A stretch of 6,024 nucleotides of DNA from Desulfobacula sp. GTDB taxonomy: Bacteria; Desulfobacterota; Desulfobacteria; Desulfobacterales; Desulfobacteraceae. The notes under the pieces are model-generated. The model ran no database searches. It had not been told where the DNA came from and saw only the letters and a program-made list of their open reading frames with translations. How positions within the stretch are numbered: the first letter of the stretch is position 1; every line of letters begins with the position of its first letter. Made by a program: the position numbers and the translations under genes. Shown one piece after another: positions 1 through 6,024 of this stretch. The DNA lies in NCBI GenBank assembly GCA_029940245.1, contig JAOZRF010000183.1, positions 1 to 6,024 of the forward strand, in the 5' to 3' direction.

Positions 1-354
1 GACGTCATTTAAACGAAGACTCGGCAAAGTGGCAACATAAGAGTCTGTTTTTGCATCCAGACGAGCACTGATCAAATCAATAATTTTTACTTCGCCTTCT
101 TCTCTGGCTCTTGCCTTGAAAAGTTCTTCTTCGCCTGCCTTTATTGTCCTTGCTTTTAATTGTCTTTGTACAATTTCAAGTCCTTCTTCAATTTCTTCAG
201 GATCAATGCTGGCACAATATCGACCCAGAAGAAATTCCACGACATAGGTTGGTACGGGAAATTGACGGCTAAATGTTCTGACCAAATCTTTCCTGACAAG
301 ATATCCATCCAAAGCTTCGGCAGCCAGCCTGTCAATACTATCCAATTCCACCAT
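1..354 (-). CDS. brxL: BrxL, Lon-like AAA+ protein of BREX (N-terminal 118 residues, cut by window edge)
   Basis: The frame is open from an ATG at 354 down to base 1, giving 118 residues with no stop, so the 3' part lies outside. The translation has the BrxL N-terminal pattern: GYLVRKDLVRTF (residues 18-29), FPVPTYVVEFLLGRYCAS (32-49), an acidic helix with EEGLEIVQRQL (57-67), then EVKIIDLISARLDAKTDSY (88-106) and ATLPSLRLNDV (108-118). In the family this segment precedes the AAA+ ATPase and Lon-protease-like domains, which are not visible here. BrxL proteins are DNA-associated ring-forming ATPases needed for phage exclusion but generally not for host methylation (family knowledge). The ATG shares its first base with the last base of the pglZ stop (TGATG), and a GGTGGAG motif lies 7 bases upstream. 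An in-frame GTG at 357 is a weaker alternative start. Identity is secure; subtype is not. Confidence 0.92.
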   Translation of the reverse strand, partial: MVELDSIDRLAAEALDGYLVRKDLVRTFSRQFPVPTYVVEFLLGRYCASIDPEEIEEGLEIVQRQLKARTIKAGEEELFKARAREEGEVKIIDLISARLDAKTDSYVATLPSLRLNDV

Positions 355-2702
355 CACATATCTCCACCAATTTTGGTTTTCTTCTGAGCTTTTAGTTTTT
401 TGTCTTTTGTCAACACCACAATGAATGCATCTATTCCTTCATTATCTTCATTCTCTACTACAACAGATCCTATTCCAGTGTCTTTGACAGGCTTCGGATT
501 CATGACCACACTTGATGATTCATTCCCTGCCTTTAATCGGATATCAAGTGTCAGTCCCTTAAAATCCCCATCCACTGCAACATTACATCGAAGACCTTTC
601 CAGGTGGTATCTGTAATTTTAATTGCTCCACCTGTCTGTTCATCTTGATCAACTGATAATATAACAAGCTCCATACACAGGCATTCTTGGAAGCTTAATC
701 CGCCATGGGCATATTCCAATCCTTTTTTATAGCAGCTTACACCATTGGCCAGTGCTAACAAATGATCCTGTTTCCAAGACCATGGATACAGCGACTCTTC
801 TGTCTGAGCCCCGGGTTTTATAACGGCACATCTTCCCCATTTATTTTCGGTTAATGCTGCAGGCAAATCTAATTTCGGAAGGCCTCCCGGCATTAACAGC
901 CAGCCATGATCCGTTACAATGCGAATAGTTTTCCAACCCGCTTGAATAAGTCCTTCAATACGATCCTTTATTTCAATTAAAATAGAATCTATCTGTCCGG
1001 CAAATTTCCAGCCCCTATCATGCCCCCGATGGTCTAAATCTCCAAATTCACACCAGGCGTTTTTATTACAATTGCCGGTCTCGAATTTTTCAAGGACCTG
1101 CCAGCCAGAATCTTTCAACAGCTTCTTGAACCAATAGCCACCCTTTAAAGATTGTCCTGTTTCTATGACAACGGGTTCAAAATCGGGATTTACAGTATCA
1201 CCACCAATTAAATCACGAATAGGGCTGACAAAAGGTTTCCCCGTAGCTGTCACACTTGGAATTGCAGCCCAGATAATTTTTTCTTTTATCGAAACCTTTG
1301 AACCAGATAGCAATTCTTGGAGTCTCTTGGCCGTGTCAAATCTCAAACCATCAACAAAAATGACACATTCTCCAGTTGATCCAGTTTGATATAAGGGCGC
1401 TTGAGTTCTTATTTCCGGATACCCTTCTGAACTTACAACTTTTTGAAAATATCGGGCGAAATCTTCTACCCAGGGAAGGTATACAGCTTGAATTGCTGTT
1501 TTTACAGCTTTAAAATCCTTTTGGAAATCCACTTGGGACAAGGACTCAATAACCGAACGATCTGCTTTCCAGCCCCATTGAAGATATCCTTCTTTTAAAT
1601 CTGAAATTGTTCCGGCCACTAAAGATTCTTGTGTAATATGAGCAAGATTGAACAAAGGCTCAAGTGCTGAAGCTAATAAAGAAAAACCTAAATCGGCCCA
1701 TACAAGATTTCTCCGTTGCCCGTGGGTTTTTTCAAGCTCGAAAATTTTTTTTCTGGCTTTCTCAGGTGTTAAATTGTTCAATCCATTCAGGGCATCACGC
1801 AATTTATCTTCCTGCACTTCATTCCATTGAGGCCACCCACCATGGCTTTCTTCAGAAGAGAACAGATCCGGGTCCGGCATAGAGCAGTTCCGTATATATT
1901 CAGGGATATGGGGATATCTTTTAGGAGACTCACAATATCTCTCCCAAACTGTCTTCCAAGCTCCCAAACGCGTTGCTAATTTTTCAAACCCTGCAAAAGC
2001 ACCATCATTTTCCGGATTATAAGCCAATTGAAATTCACAAACAGAATTAAATGCCTTCCATTCATTTTCACCTTGAACTTCTTTGAATACGTCTCCTTTA
2101 TCCAACCATTGAAGGAGTTCTCGTATGGGGTCTCCGCCTGTTAGCAAGGTATTAAAAAAATTCTTATCCAACCGTTTCCCCTTAAGCAGCTCAACATCTT
2201 CGTCCAGCAATCGGTAAAGAGATAATGGCATGACATTTTTGGCCTCTTTATCCATTGCTGCATCCAACCCGAGTCCACCCTGGTCTGATTTCAGAAAAGC
2301 CAAAACAGTCCAGTCTTTAGCATTTACCTGGGACCAAATAACGCCTCGATATTGTAACTCTGCGATAGGCTTTAATTCATCTTTGCAATTTTCTACGGCA
2401 CGCAAGTCCTGACGACTAACGCCAGGCAGATAAAAAACCGGCAAATATTTTTTAGAAAATTTTAAATTTTCAATTGTCCCGGCCAAAACACATCGGAGCC
2501 ATATCCCGGGGCCATCGCGCTTTTCAGGGGCATACTCCCCTAAAACAAACAACTCAGATATTTCAGTTTTAAGTCTGGGGATGATGGCTTCCCACTGCCT
2601 ATCTCGATCCGTCCACAATATACACGAAGGAAAAGCCTGCACATCCGGGTTATAAACAGCTGCAGAACGGATAGATTTAATCAATGCATCTAAAACAATC
2701 AT
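354..2702 (-). CDS. pglZ: PglZ, alkaline-phosphatase-superfamily BREX protein
   Basis: This 782-residue protein is core to BREX and is required for defence and, in systems studied, for methylation (family knowledge). The PglZ domain fills the C-terminal half. A metal-site strand CVIFVDGLRFDTAKRL lies at residues 446-461 with D451. It is followed by IPSVTATGKP (481-490), whose threonines sit where the superfamily has its nucleophile, then TDHGW (597-601) with D598 and H599, and YAHGGLSFQE (664-673) with H666. The N-terminal 430 residues are mostly helical and rich in Trp, as in other PglZ proteins. Residues 690-782 look beta-rich, matching the usual C-terminal PglZ extension ending in an IGG motif. 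The length is normal and all expected metal-ligand positions seem present, so it should be intact. The start ATG has AAGGA 8 bases upstream. The gene begins 16 bases after the PIN gene stop and touches brxL. Confidence 0.94.
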   Translation of the reverse strand: MIVLDALIKSIRSAAVYNPDVQAFPSCILWTDRDRQWEAIIPRLKTEISELFVLGEYAPEKRDGPGIWLRCVLAGTIENLKFSKKYLPVFYLPGVSRQDLRAVENCKDELKPIAELQYRGVIWSQVNAKDWTVLAFLKSDQGGLGLDAAMDKEAKNVMPLSLYRLLDEDVELLKGKRLDKNFFNTLLTGGDPIRELLQWLDKGDVFKEVQGENEWKAFNSVCEFQLAYNPENDGAFAGFEKLATRLGAWKTVWERYCESPKRYPHIPEYIRNCSMPDPDLFSSEESHGGWPQWNEVQEDKLRDALNGLNNLTPEKARKKIFELEKTHGQRRNLVWADLGFSLLASALEPLFNLAHITQESLVAGTISDLKEGYLQWGWKADRSVIESLSQVDFQKDFKAVKTAIQAVYLPWVEDFARYFQKVVSSEGYPEIRTQAPLYQTGSTGECVIFVDGLRFDTAKRLQELLSGSKVSIKEKIIWAAIPSVTATGKPFVSPIRDLIGGDTVNPDFEPVVIETGQSLKGGYWFKKLLKDSGWQVLEKFETGNCNKNAWCEFGDLDHRGHDRGWKFAGQIDSILIEIKDRIEGLIQAGWKTIRIVTDHGWLLMPGGLPKLDLPAALTENKWGRCAVIKPGAQTEESLYPWSWKQDHLLALANGVSCYKKGLEYAHGGLSFQECLCMELVILSVDQDEQTGGAIKITDTTWKGLRCNVAVDGDFKGLTLDIRLKAGNESSSVVMNPKPVKDTGIGSVVVENEDNEGIDAFIVVLTKDKKLKAQKKTKIGGDM
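362..368 (-). promoter_or_regulatory. Ribosome binding site of brxL, inside pglZ
   Basis: GGTGGAG on the minus strand lies within the last codons of pglZ, with GGAG 7 bases before the ATG at 354. That spacing favours this ATG over the in-frame GTG at 357, which would leave only 4 bases. Confidence 0.65.
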
Positions 2703-2710
2703 TTAAAGCA

Positions 2711-2715
2711 TCCTT
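2711..2715 (-). promoter_or_regulatory. Ribosome binding site of pglZ
   Basis: AAGGA on the minus strand lies 8 bases before the ATG at 2702. It fills much of the 16-base gap after the PIN gene stop at 2719. This gap has no room for a separate promoter or terminator. Confidence 0.65.
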
Positions 2716-2718
2716 TTT

Positions 2719-3231
2719 TCACTTCTGTCTTCTTCGTGGTACTTCTGCGGGTATGGACGGCTCATAGGCTTTTAATCCCTGATCCCCGGTAAAAATTTCA
2801 ACAAGCCAACCCTGGGTTTGTGCATAATACTCAGCAACCTCTTTTATGGTTGCATCTCCAAGAGAGAATTTCTGATCCGCTAATTCCGGCCACCTGTCTG
2901 CCAGATTTTTAAGTTTTTTCGGCTCCCAGAGGGCTGATTGATCACGAAATGCGGCCCAGGGGGTTTTCTCATCTACACTTTTATGTATCACGCCTGCCAA
3001 AGCGCTGGCCCTTTCTCTTCGGCTGTGGGCTGCCTGTGCGATATGGTTGCCGGTTTCGATGATAGTCGCCAAAGGAAGAACCAAAGTGGTTCCATCCCCA
3101 ACTTCTTTTTCAATTTTCACATCGACTCGTTGTTTACTCCATTTATCATCATCAGGACCGCAATTATTCATGCCGGGGACTTCAAGCCATACACAAAGGA
3201 CACTGGTATCGATGATCAATACTTTTTTCAT
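2719..3231 (-). CDS. PIN-like nuclease, partner of the upstream ATPase
   Basis: The 170-residue protein has the four spaced acidic residues of a PIN (VapC/FEN-like) metal-dependent nuclease. D8 is in VLIIDTSVL (residues 4-12), E59 in ATIIETGNHIAQ (55-66), D126 in SLGDATIKE (123-131) and D150 in EIFTGDQGLKAYEP (145-158). These match the canonical order strand 1 Asp, helix Glu, LxxxDA helix Asp, and xTxD Asp. PIN domains usually cut RNA. The D8-E59 spacing is longer than in typical VapC proteins, with an inserted stretch (about 18-48) rich in Asp, Lys and Trp. The tail PRRRQK is basic. No signal peptide or membrane segment is seen. The start overlaps the ATPase stop as ATGA, with GGGGAGGA just upstream. 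The target is unknown. The fold assignment rests on motifs; it is not AriB (DUF4435/Toprim), whose motifs are absent. Confidence 0.8.
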   Translation of the reverse strand: MKKVLIIDTSVLCVWLEVPGMNNCGPDDDKWSKQRVDVKIEKEVGDGTTLVLPLATIIETGNHIAQAAHSRRERASALAGVIHKSVDEKTPWAAFRDQSALWEPKKLKNLADRWPELADQKFSLGDATIKEVAEYYAQTQGWLVEIFTGDQGLKAYEPSIPAEVPRRRQK

Positions 3232-4481
3232 CTATCCTCCCCTTGTTTTAGAGCAGCACTGATGCGCCCCTCAGTAGCCAGACGTCCCAAACTTCCACCG
3301 GCTATCAATTTTGGTAATTGCTGAATATCCTCTAACAGAGTCAACTGGCTGACACCGGTCTGATCATCTCTATGAACAACAGTTATGAAAGGAACCATCC
3401 GTGTCCCAGCGGCATCCAGCATGGCTGGATTGTGGGTGGTTACAATCACATCAATGGACCGCTCCTTTCCCAGGGTTTTGAGCATATCGATCAAAAAATG
3501 TGTGCGGGAAGGATGCAGACCGTTATCGACCTCTTCAATGACGAGCAGACTGCCGGTCTTCCGTGTCAACAAGGCCGTTGCAATGGCCAGATACCGTAAG
3601 GTTCCGTCAGACATTCCACGGGCATCTATTTCATGGGATGTCGCACCTTCCCATCCTTCTTTGCAATATAACATGGCATCTGTCTTGAATTTTCCAACCG
3701 GTTCGGTCCAGACCCGATTGATATCTTTTTCCGGTAATTTTTTCAGCCAGTCAGTCAGTATGGTTTCTGTCTTCTTTTTTTGCCGGTCTTCAATTCCAGC
3801 CAGAACCCCAGAGATATTGGCGCCATCTGCCTGAAGCTCTTCTGAAAAAACAGAATAGTCTCTCATATGGCTTGGTATGGGATCAAAAACAAAAATATTT
3901 TTCAATTGGGATAATACAAGTTTAGCGCCATCTATTATTTCTTTGCGTAAATTTAGCGTTTCCGCCTGGGAAAGGATGGTATAGGATCTATTTAAGTCTA
4001 TTCGCTTCCCGCGTCCCTGAGTTCCGGTTAAAAAATATGTTGGGATACCAGGTGTAGTCGCGTCTTCCTGTTTGGTCGTAAAAAGTGCTTTTTCCGAAGG
4101 TTGTTTTTTACGGGGGCCCTGTATCATTAAAATCAACTCTTCCTTGAACACCTCGGCTTTGGTTCCATTTACCTGCACTGTCAGACTGTATCGGTATTCA
4201 TGGGAAGACTTGGCACCATCCACGATGATTTCAAGTGAAAACTGGCTTTTGGATTTTCTGCAGACCCACTCTGCACCGCCACGTAATGGCGGCAGGTTTA
4301 CATCACCGTTTATGGCCTGAAAAATCCCCACCCCTGAACACACCCGGTTTAAAAACAACAAGGCATCCAGTAAATTAGATTTTCCACTGGCATTTGTTCC
4401 TATTAGAATTGTCAAGGGATCAATATAAAGGGTCGCATCCTCAAAACTTTTCCAGTTTTTTAATTTTAATTCTCTGAACAT
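3228..4481 (-). CDS. RecF/OLD-like AAA_21-type ATPase of an accessory defence pair
   Basis: This 417-residue protein is an ABC-type ATPase of the RecF/SMC/OLD group. It opens with a characteristic start, FRELKLKNWKSFEDATLYI (residues 2-20). Walker A is GTNASGKS (28-35). A degenerate ABC signature, GMSDGTLRYLAI, lies at 289-300. Walker B is LLVIEEVDNGLHP (312-324), with E316/E317 as acidic and catalytic residues, and the H-loop is VTTHNP (347-352). About 250 residues separate Walker A from the signature; this is too short for a long SMC coiled coil and fits a compact insertion. No Toprim or HNH motif follows, so the nuclease function is probably supplied by the next gene. In Septu, PARIS and related systems such ATPases sense or control a nuclease partner (family knowledge). 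The first 16 bases overlap pglX, with AAGGAGA 8 bases before the ATG inside pglX. All ATPase motifs look intact. Confidence 0.9.
   Translation of the reverse strand: MFRELKLKNWKSFEDATLYIDPLTILIGTNASGKSNLLDALLFLNRVCSGVGIFQAINGDVNLPPLRGGAEWVCRKSKSQFSLEIIVDGAKSSHEYRYSLTVQVNGTKAEVFKEELILMIQGPRKKQPSEKALFTTKQEDATTPGIPTYFLTGTQGRGKRIDLNRSYTILSQAETLNLRKEIIDGAKLVLSQLKNIFVFDPIPSHMRDYSVFSEELQADGANISGVLAGIEDRQKKKTETILTDWLKKLPEKDINRVWTEPVGKFKTDAMLYCKEGWEGATSHEIDARGMSDGTLRYLAIATALLTRKTGSLLVIEEVDNGLHPSRTHFLIDMLKTLGKERSIDVIVTTHNPAMLDAAGTRMVPFITVVHRDDQTGVSQLTLLEDIQQLPKLIAGGSLGRLATEGRISAALKQGEDR
3235..3242 (-). promoter_or_regulatory. Ribosome binding site of the PIN gene
   Basis: GGGGAGGA on the minus strand is the strongest Shine-Dalgarno match in the window, 4-5 bases before the ATG at 3231 depending on the core chosen. 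It lies inside the end of the ATPase gene. With the ATGA stop/start overlap it points to efficient coupled translation of the nuclease after its ATPase. Confidence 0.75.
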
Positions 4482-6024
4482 TCTCTTGTCTCCTTATTGC
4501 CCATGGCAATCTTTTTTTCTGCCAGACTGAGATGATGATCGTTAATCCTATCGCCTTTGAATAAATGATACCATGGGGCGGATTCTACATCTTTACCTCG
4601 ATCTTTCCCCCATTTTATATTGGGTTTATCCCGCAATACACCGGCTCCTTTTTTCCCAACATCGGTTACACTCATAAACGGCCTAATATTTAATCGAACC
4701 CCGTCATTCAGATCCGGGTTCCATCCGATGGGCTGCTTTTCAATGGGTTTCCATCGTACAAAAATATCATAGGGGGCTTCTCCTTCAAGGATCAGTTCCA
4801 GTTTTTTCTTTAATTGTTCAGCAGCCATTAATTTTTCTCGCGCTCCATCCACTCCATTATCAATATTGTGTTTCTGAAAGGAGATCCAATCACCAAGATA
4901 GAGGTAAATCAGGGTTTCAAGAAGCTTGGCATCTAACTTGTGATAATTTACAAGGGCAGAAAAACCATCATTCAAACCATCCCATATCTGCCAGATAAAA
5001 GGCCTATGCTTAAATAATTTACAATGCTGAATAAAAAATTTATCCCGTAACCAGGTTTCCATGGTTTTCCCTGCATGACCTGCACTTGCCAGCAACTGTG
5101 CTTTTTTGCTGTTTGACCACTCATCTTTAAAGGCTGCAGATAGAAGATTTTCCAGACGATCGTCTGATTTAAGCTCCCCACGCACTGCCGGAATACAGAC
5201 AATGCCGTCCTCATCTATAAATTTTTGCAGTTCATCACATTTGGTCACCCACTCTCTGGCTTCTTCTGAGAGTTCCATTTCAGGGTCTGATTCGGCTGGC
5301 CAGTGGTAGCCGAGTAATCTGGCTACTGCAACTTGTAAAACTGTTTCATCGATTCGTGATGAGGCGCTGACCGTCCATTTTTTTTCTTCATCCCATATTA
5401 CTGAGCCACAGGGATGACCATGGAAAATCCATTGGGTTGGATCATTTGAATAGGGTTTGGGAAGACCATTTGGGTATTTTTCATCAGCAATTTTGGTCCA
5501 ATGTTCAAGATCAAAAGGCACTTTTACCAGAGTGGCGTTTGTAACATTCAATTTTTGATCAATTTGGCGTACAAGTTCATTATATTTTGGTGAAGAGCAA
5601 AAACACCAAATGGCCAGAAGATGTATTGAATTGTGTGGAATAATTGTTGCAACATTTTGGTGAAAACGTTCTTTAGAATAATAGTAAGGAAATAGTTGTC
5701 CCATCCTATGAATGGCTATGCCAGACTTCCCAAGAGCTTTCAAACCTTGAGTTGGACGTGCCGTTGAGAGTGATAATAAAAGCCCTTTGCCTTTTTCCCA
5801 TCTAACCAACCAAGATTGCCCTGCATGCTCTTTAAAAATATCTGGAGTTGCTTGTAAATATTCCCATATATTTTTGTTGATTTCTTTATATTCCCAAAAA
5901 ACAGATAAAAACATTGGATCGTCACCTGTTTGTAGACCTACAAGCCCATCAGCATATTCACTTAATAATGGAAGGTGCGATTTTTCCTCTAAGGCTATTC
6001 GAGCATCCGGGTTCTCCAACTGTT
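4466..6024 (-). CDS. pglX: PglX-type adenine-specific DNA methyltransferase, C-terminal part (5' end cut by window edge)
   Basis: The frame is open from the right edge to a TAA at 4466, about 519 visible residues. The apparent start, a TTG at 6019, is an internal leucine because codons continue upstream (CAG at 6022). Catalytic N6-adenine motifs (NPPY and the SAM site) must lie outside the window. What is visible is the C-terminal target-recognition region. Counting from the TTG, it has GLVGLQTGDDPMF (25-37), where PglX and Eco57I-like enzymes have a GLxTGDN motif; RPFIWQIWDGLNDGF (339-353); and a conserved-looking tail, GWNPDLNDGVRLNIRPF (432-448), then VLRDKPNIKWGKDRGKD (461-477) and RINDHHLSLAEKK (491-503). 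PglX methylates the host at a non-palindromic site and so marks self DNA. pglZ and brxL downstream support the BREX assignment. The tail also resembles methyltransferases of DISARM-like systems in my memory, so the PglX subclass is open. Confidence 0.85.
   Translation of the reverse strand, partial: QLENPDARIALEEKSHLPLLSEYADGLVGLQTGDDPMFLSVFWEYKEINKNIWEYLQATPDIFKEHAGQSWLVRWEKGKGLLLSLSTARPTQGLKALGKSGIAIHRMGQLFPYYYSKERFHQNVATIIPHNSIHLLAIWCFCSSPKYNELVRQIDQKLNVTNATLVKVPFDLEHWTKIADEKYPNGLPKPYSNDPTQWIFHGHPCGSVIWDEEKKWTVSASSRIDETVLQVAVARLLGYHWPAESDPEMELSEEAREWVTKCDELQKFIDEDGIVCIPAVRGELKSDDRLENLLSAAFKDEWSNSKKAQLLASAGHAGKTMETWLRDKFFIQHCKLFKHRPFIWQIWDGLNDGFSALVNYHKLDAKLLETLIYLYLGDWISFQKHNIDNGVDGAREKLMAAEQLKKKLELILEGEAPYDIFVRWKPIEKQPIGWNPDLNDGVRLNIRPFMSVTDVGKKGAGVLRDKPNIKWGKDRGKDVESAPWYHLFKGDRINDHHLSLAEKKIAMGNKETRECSEN
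4489..4495 (-). promoter_or_regulatory. Ribosome binding site of the ATPase gene, inside pglX
   Basis: AAGGAGA on the minus strand lies 8 bases before the ATG at 4481. It sits within the last codons of pglX, so initiation here is likely tied to ribosomes finishing pglX. It supports the ATG at 4481 as the start. Confidence 0.75.

Larger units (their letters stand above)
1..6024 (-). other. Single polycistronic BREX gene block with an embedded ATPase-PIN cassette
   Basis: Five same-strand genes have junctions of 16 bases overlap (pglX/ATPase), 4 bases overlap (ATPase/PIN), a 16-base gap (PIN/pglZ) and 1 base overlap (pglZ/brxL). No hairpin followed by a T-run is seen at any junction. The genes are therefore probably transcribed together from a promoter to the right of the window. 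This is inferred from spacing only. Confidence 0.75.

Noticed and set aside
2719..3231. A classical VapBC toxin-antitoxin module
   Set aside because: No short VapB-like DNA-binding gene precedes the PIN gene. The upstream overlapping gene is a large ATPase.
2938..3834. Plus-strand open frames of 71-149 codons opposite the PIN and ATPase genes
   Set aside because: They lie antisense to genes with clear domain motifs, show no recognisable motifs, and have no convincing ribosome sites. The same holds for the shorter plus-strand frames opposite pglZ, pglX and brxL.
2719..4481. Calling the pair PARIS (ariA/ariB)
   Set aside because: The small partner has PIN motifs and is 170 residues. AriB is a longer DUF4435/Toprim protein, and no Toprim motif is visible. 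Only the position and general design are similar.
3228..4481. Calling the ATPase BrxC or another BREX core P-loop protein
   Set aside because: BrxC is much larger (about 1,200 residues) with a different motif context. This 417-residue protein has the RecF/OLD-like start and ABC-type signature.
4972..5214. An 80-codon minus-strand frame inside pglX
   Set aside because: It is a shifted-frame shadow of pglX. The pglX frame is unbroken and carries the conserved motifs across the region, so no frameshift is implied.
6017..6019. TTG as the start of a complete 517-residue gene
   Set aside because: The frame stays open upstream to the window edge (CAG at 6022), there is no Shine-Dalgarno room to judge, and the protein lacks the catalytic methyltransferase half. 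It is an internal leucine codon of a longer PglX.

Overview
The window is one minus-strand gene block from a BREX phage-defence locus. Every gene reads right to left, and neighbouring genes overlap or sit within about 16 bases of each other. No stretch over 300 bases lacks a gene, and I see no RNA gene, CRISPR array, insertion sequence, terminator or convincing internal promoter. Both edges cut through genes. The organism cannot be named. The AT-leaning composition (hand samples about 41-42% GC in the BREX genes) and good Shine-Dalgarno sites fit a mid-GC bacterium, and I would guess a Gram-negative such as a Desulfobacterota member, with low confidence.

In transcription order the genes are: (1) the C-terminal part of a PglX-type adenine-specific DNA methyltransferase (6024-4466, start off the edge); (2) a RecF/OLD-like AAA_21/AAA_15-type ATPase of 417 residues (4481-3228); (3) a 170-residue PIN-like nuclease with the full acidic quartet (3231-2719); (4) PglZ, an alkaline-phosphatase-superfamily protein of 782 residues (2702-354); (5) the first 118 residues of BrxL, the Lon-like AAA+ protein of BREX (354-1, running off the edge). 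The last gene is easily missed because it is open-ended. PglX, PglZ and BrxL in this order resemble type 1 BREX, but BrxA, BrxB and BrxC would lie outside the window, so the subtype is not proven.

The most interesting part is the ATPase + PIN pair between pglX and pglZ. It is not BREX core. It sits where, as I recall, some enterobacterial BREX loci carry the PARIS genes ariA/ariB (ATPase + Toprim nuclease). Here the partner is a PIN-like protein instead. The pair is translationally coupled (ATGA overlap), and in hand counts it is richer in GC (about 49%) than the flanking BREX genes. My reading is a PARIS-like accessory module: an ATPase sensor that holds, then releases, a nuclease, nested in BREX so that phages that block BREX still meet a second defence. 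The protein families are well supported; the biological role is inference.
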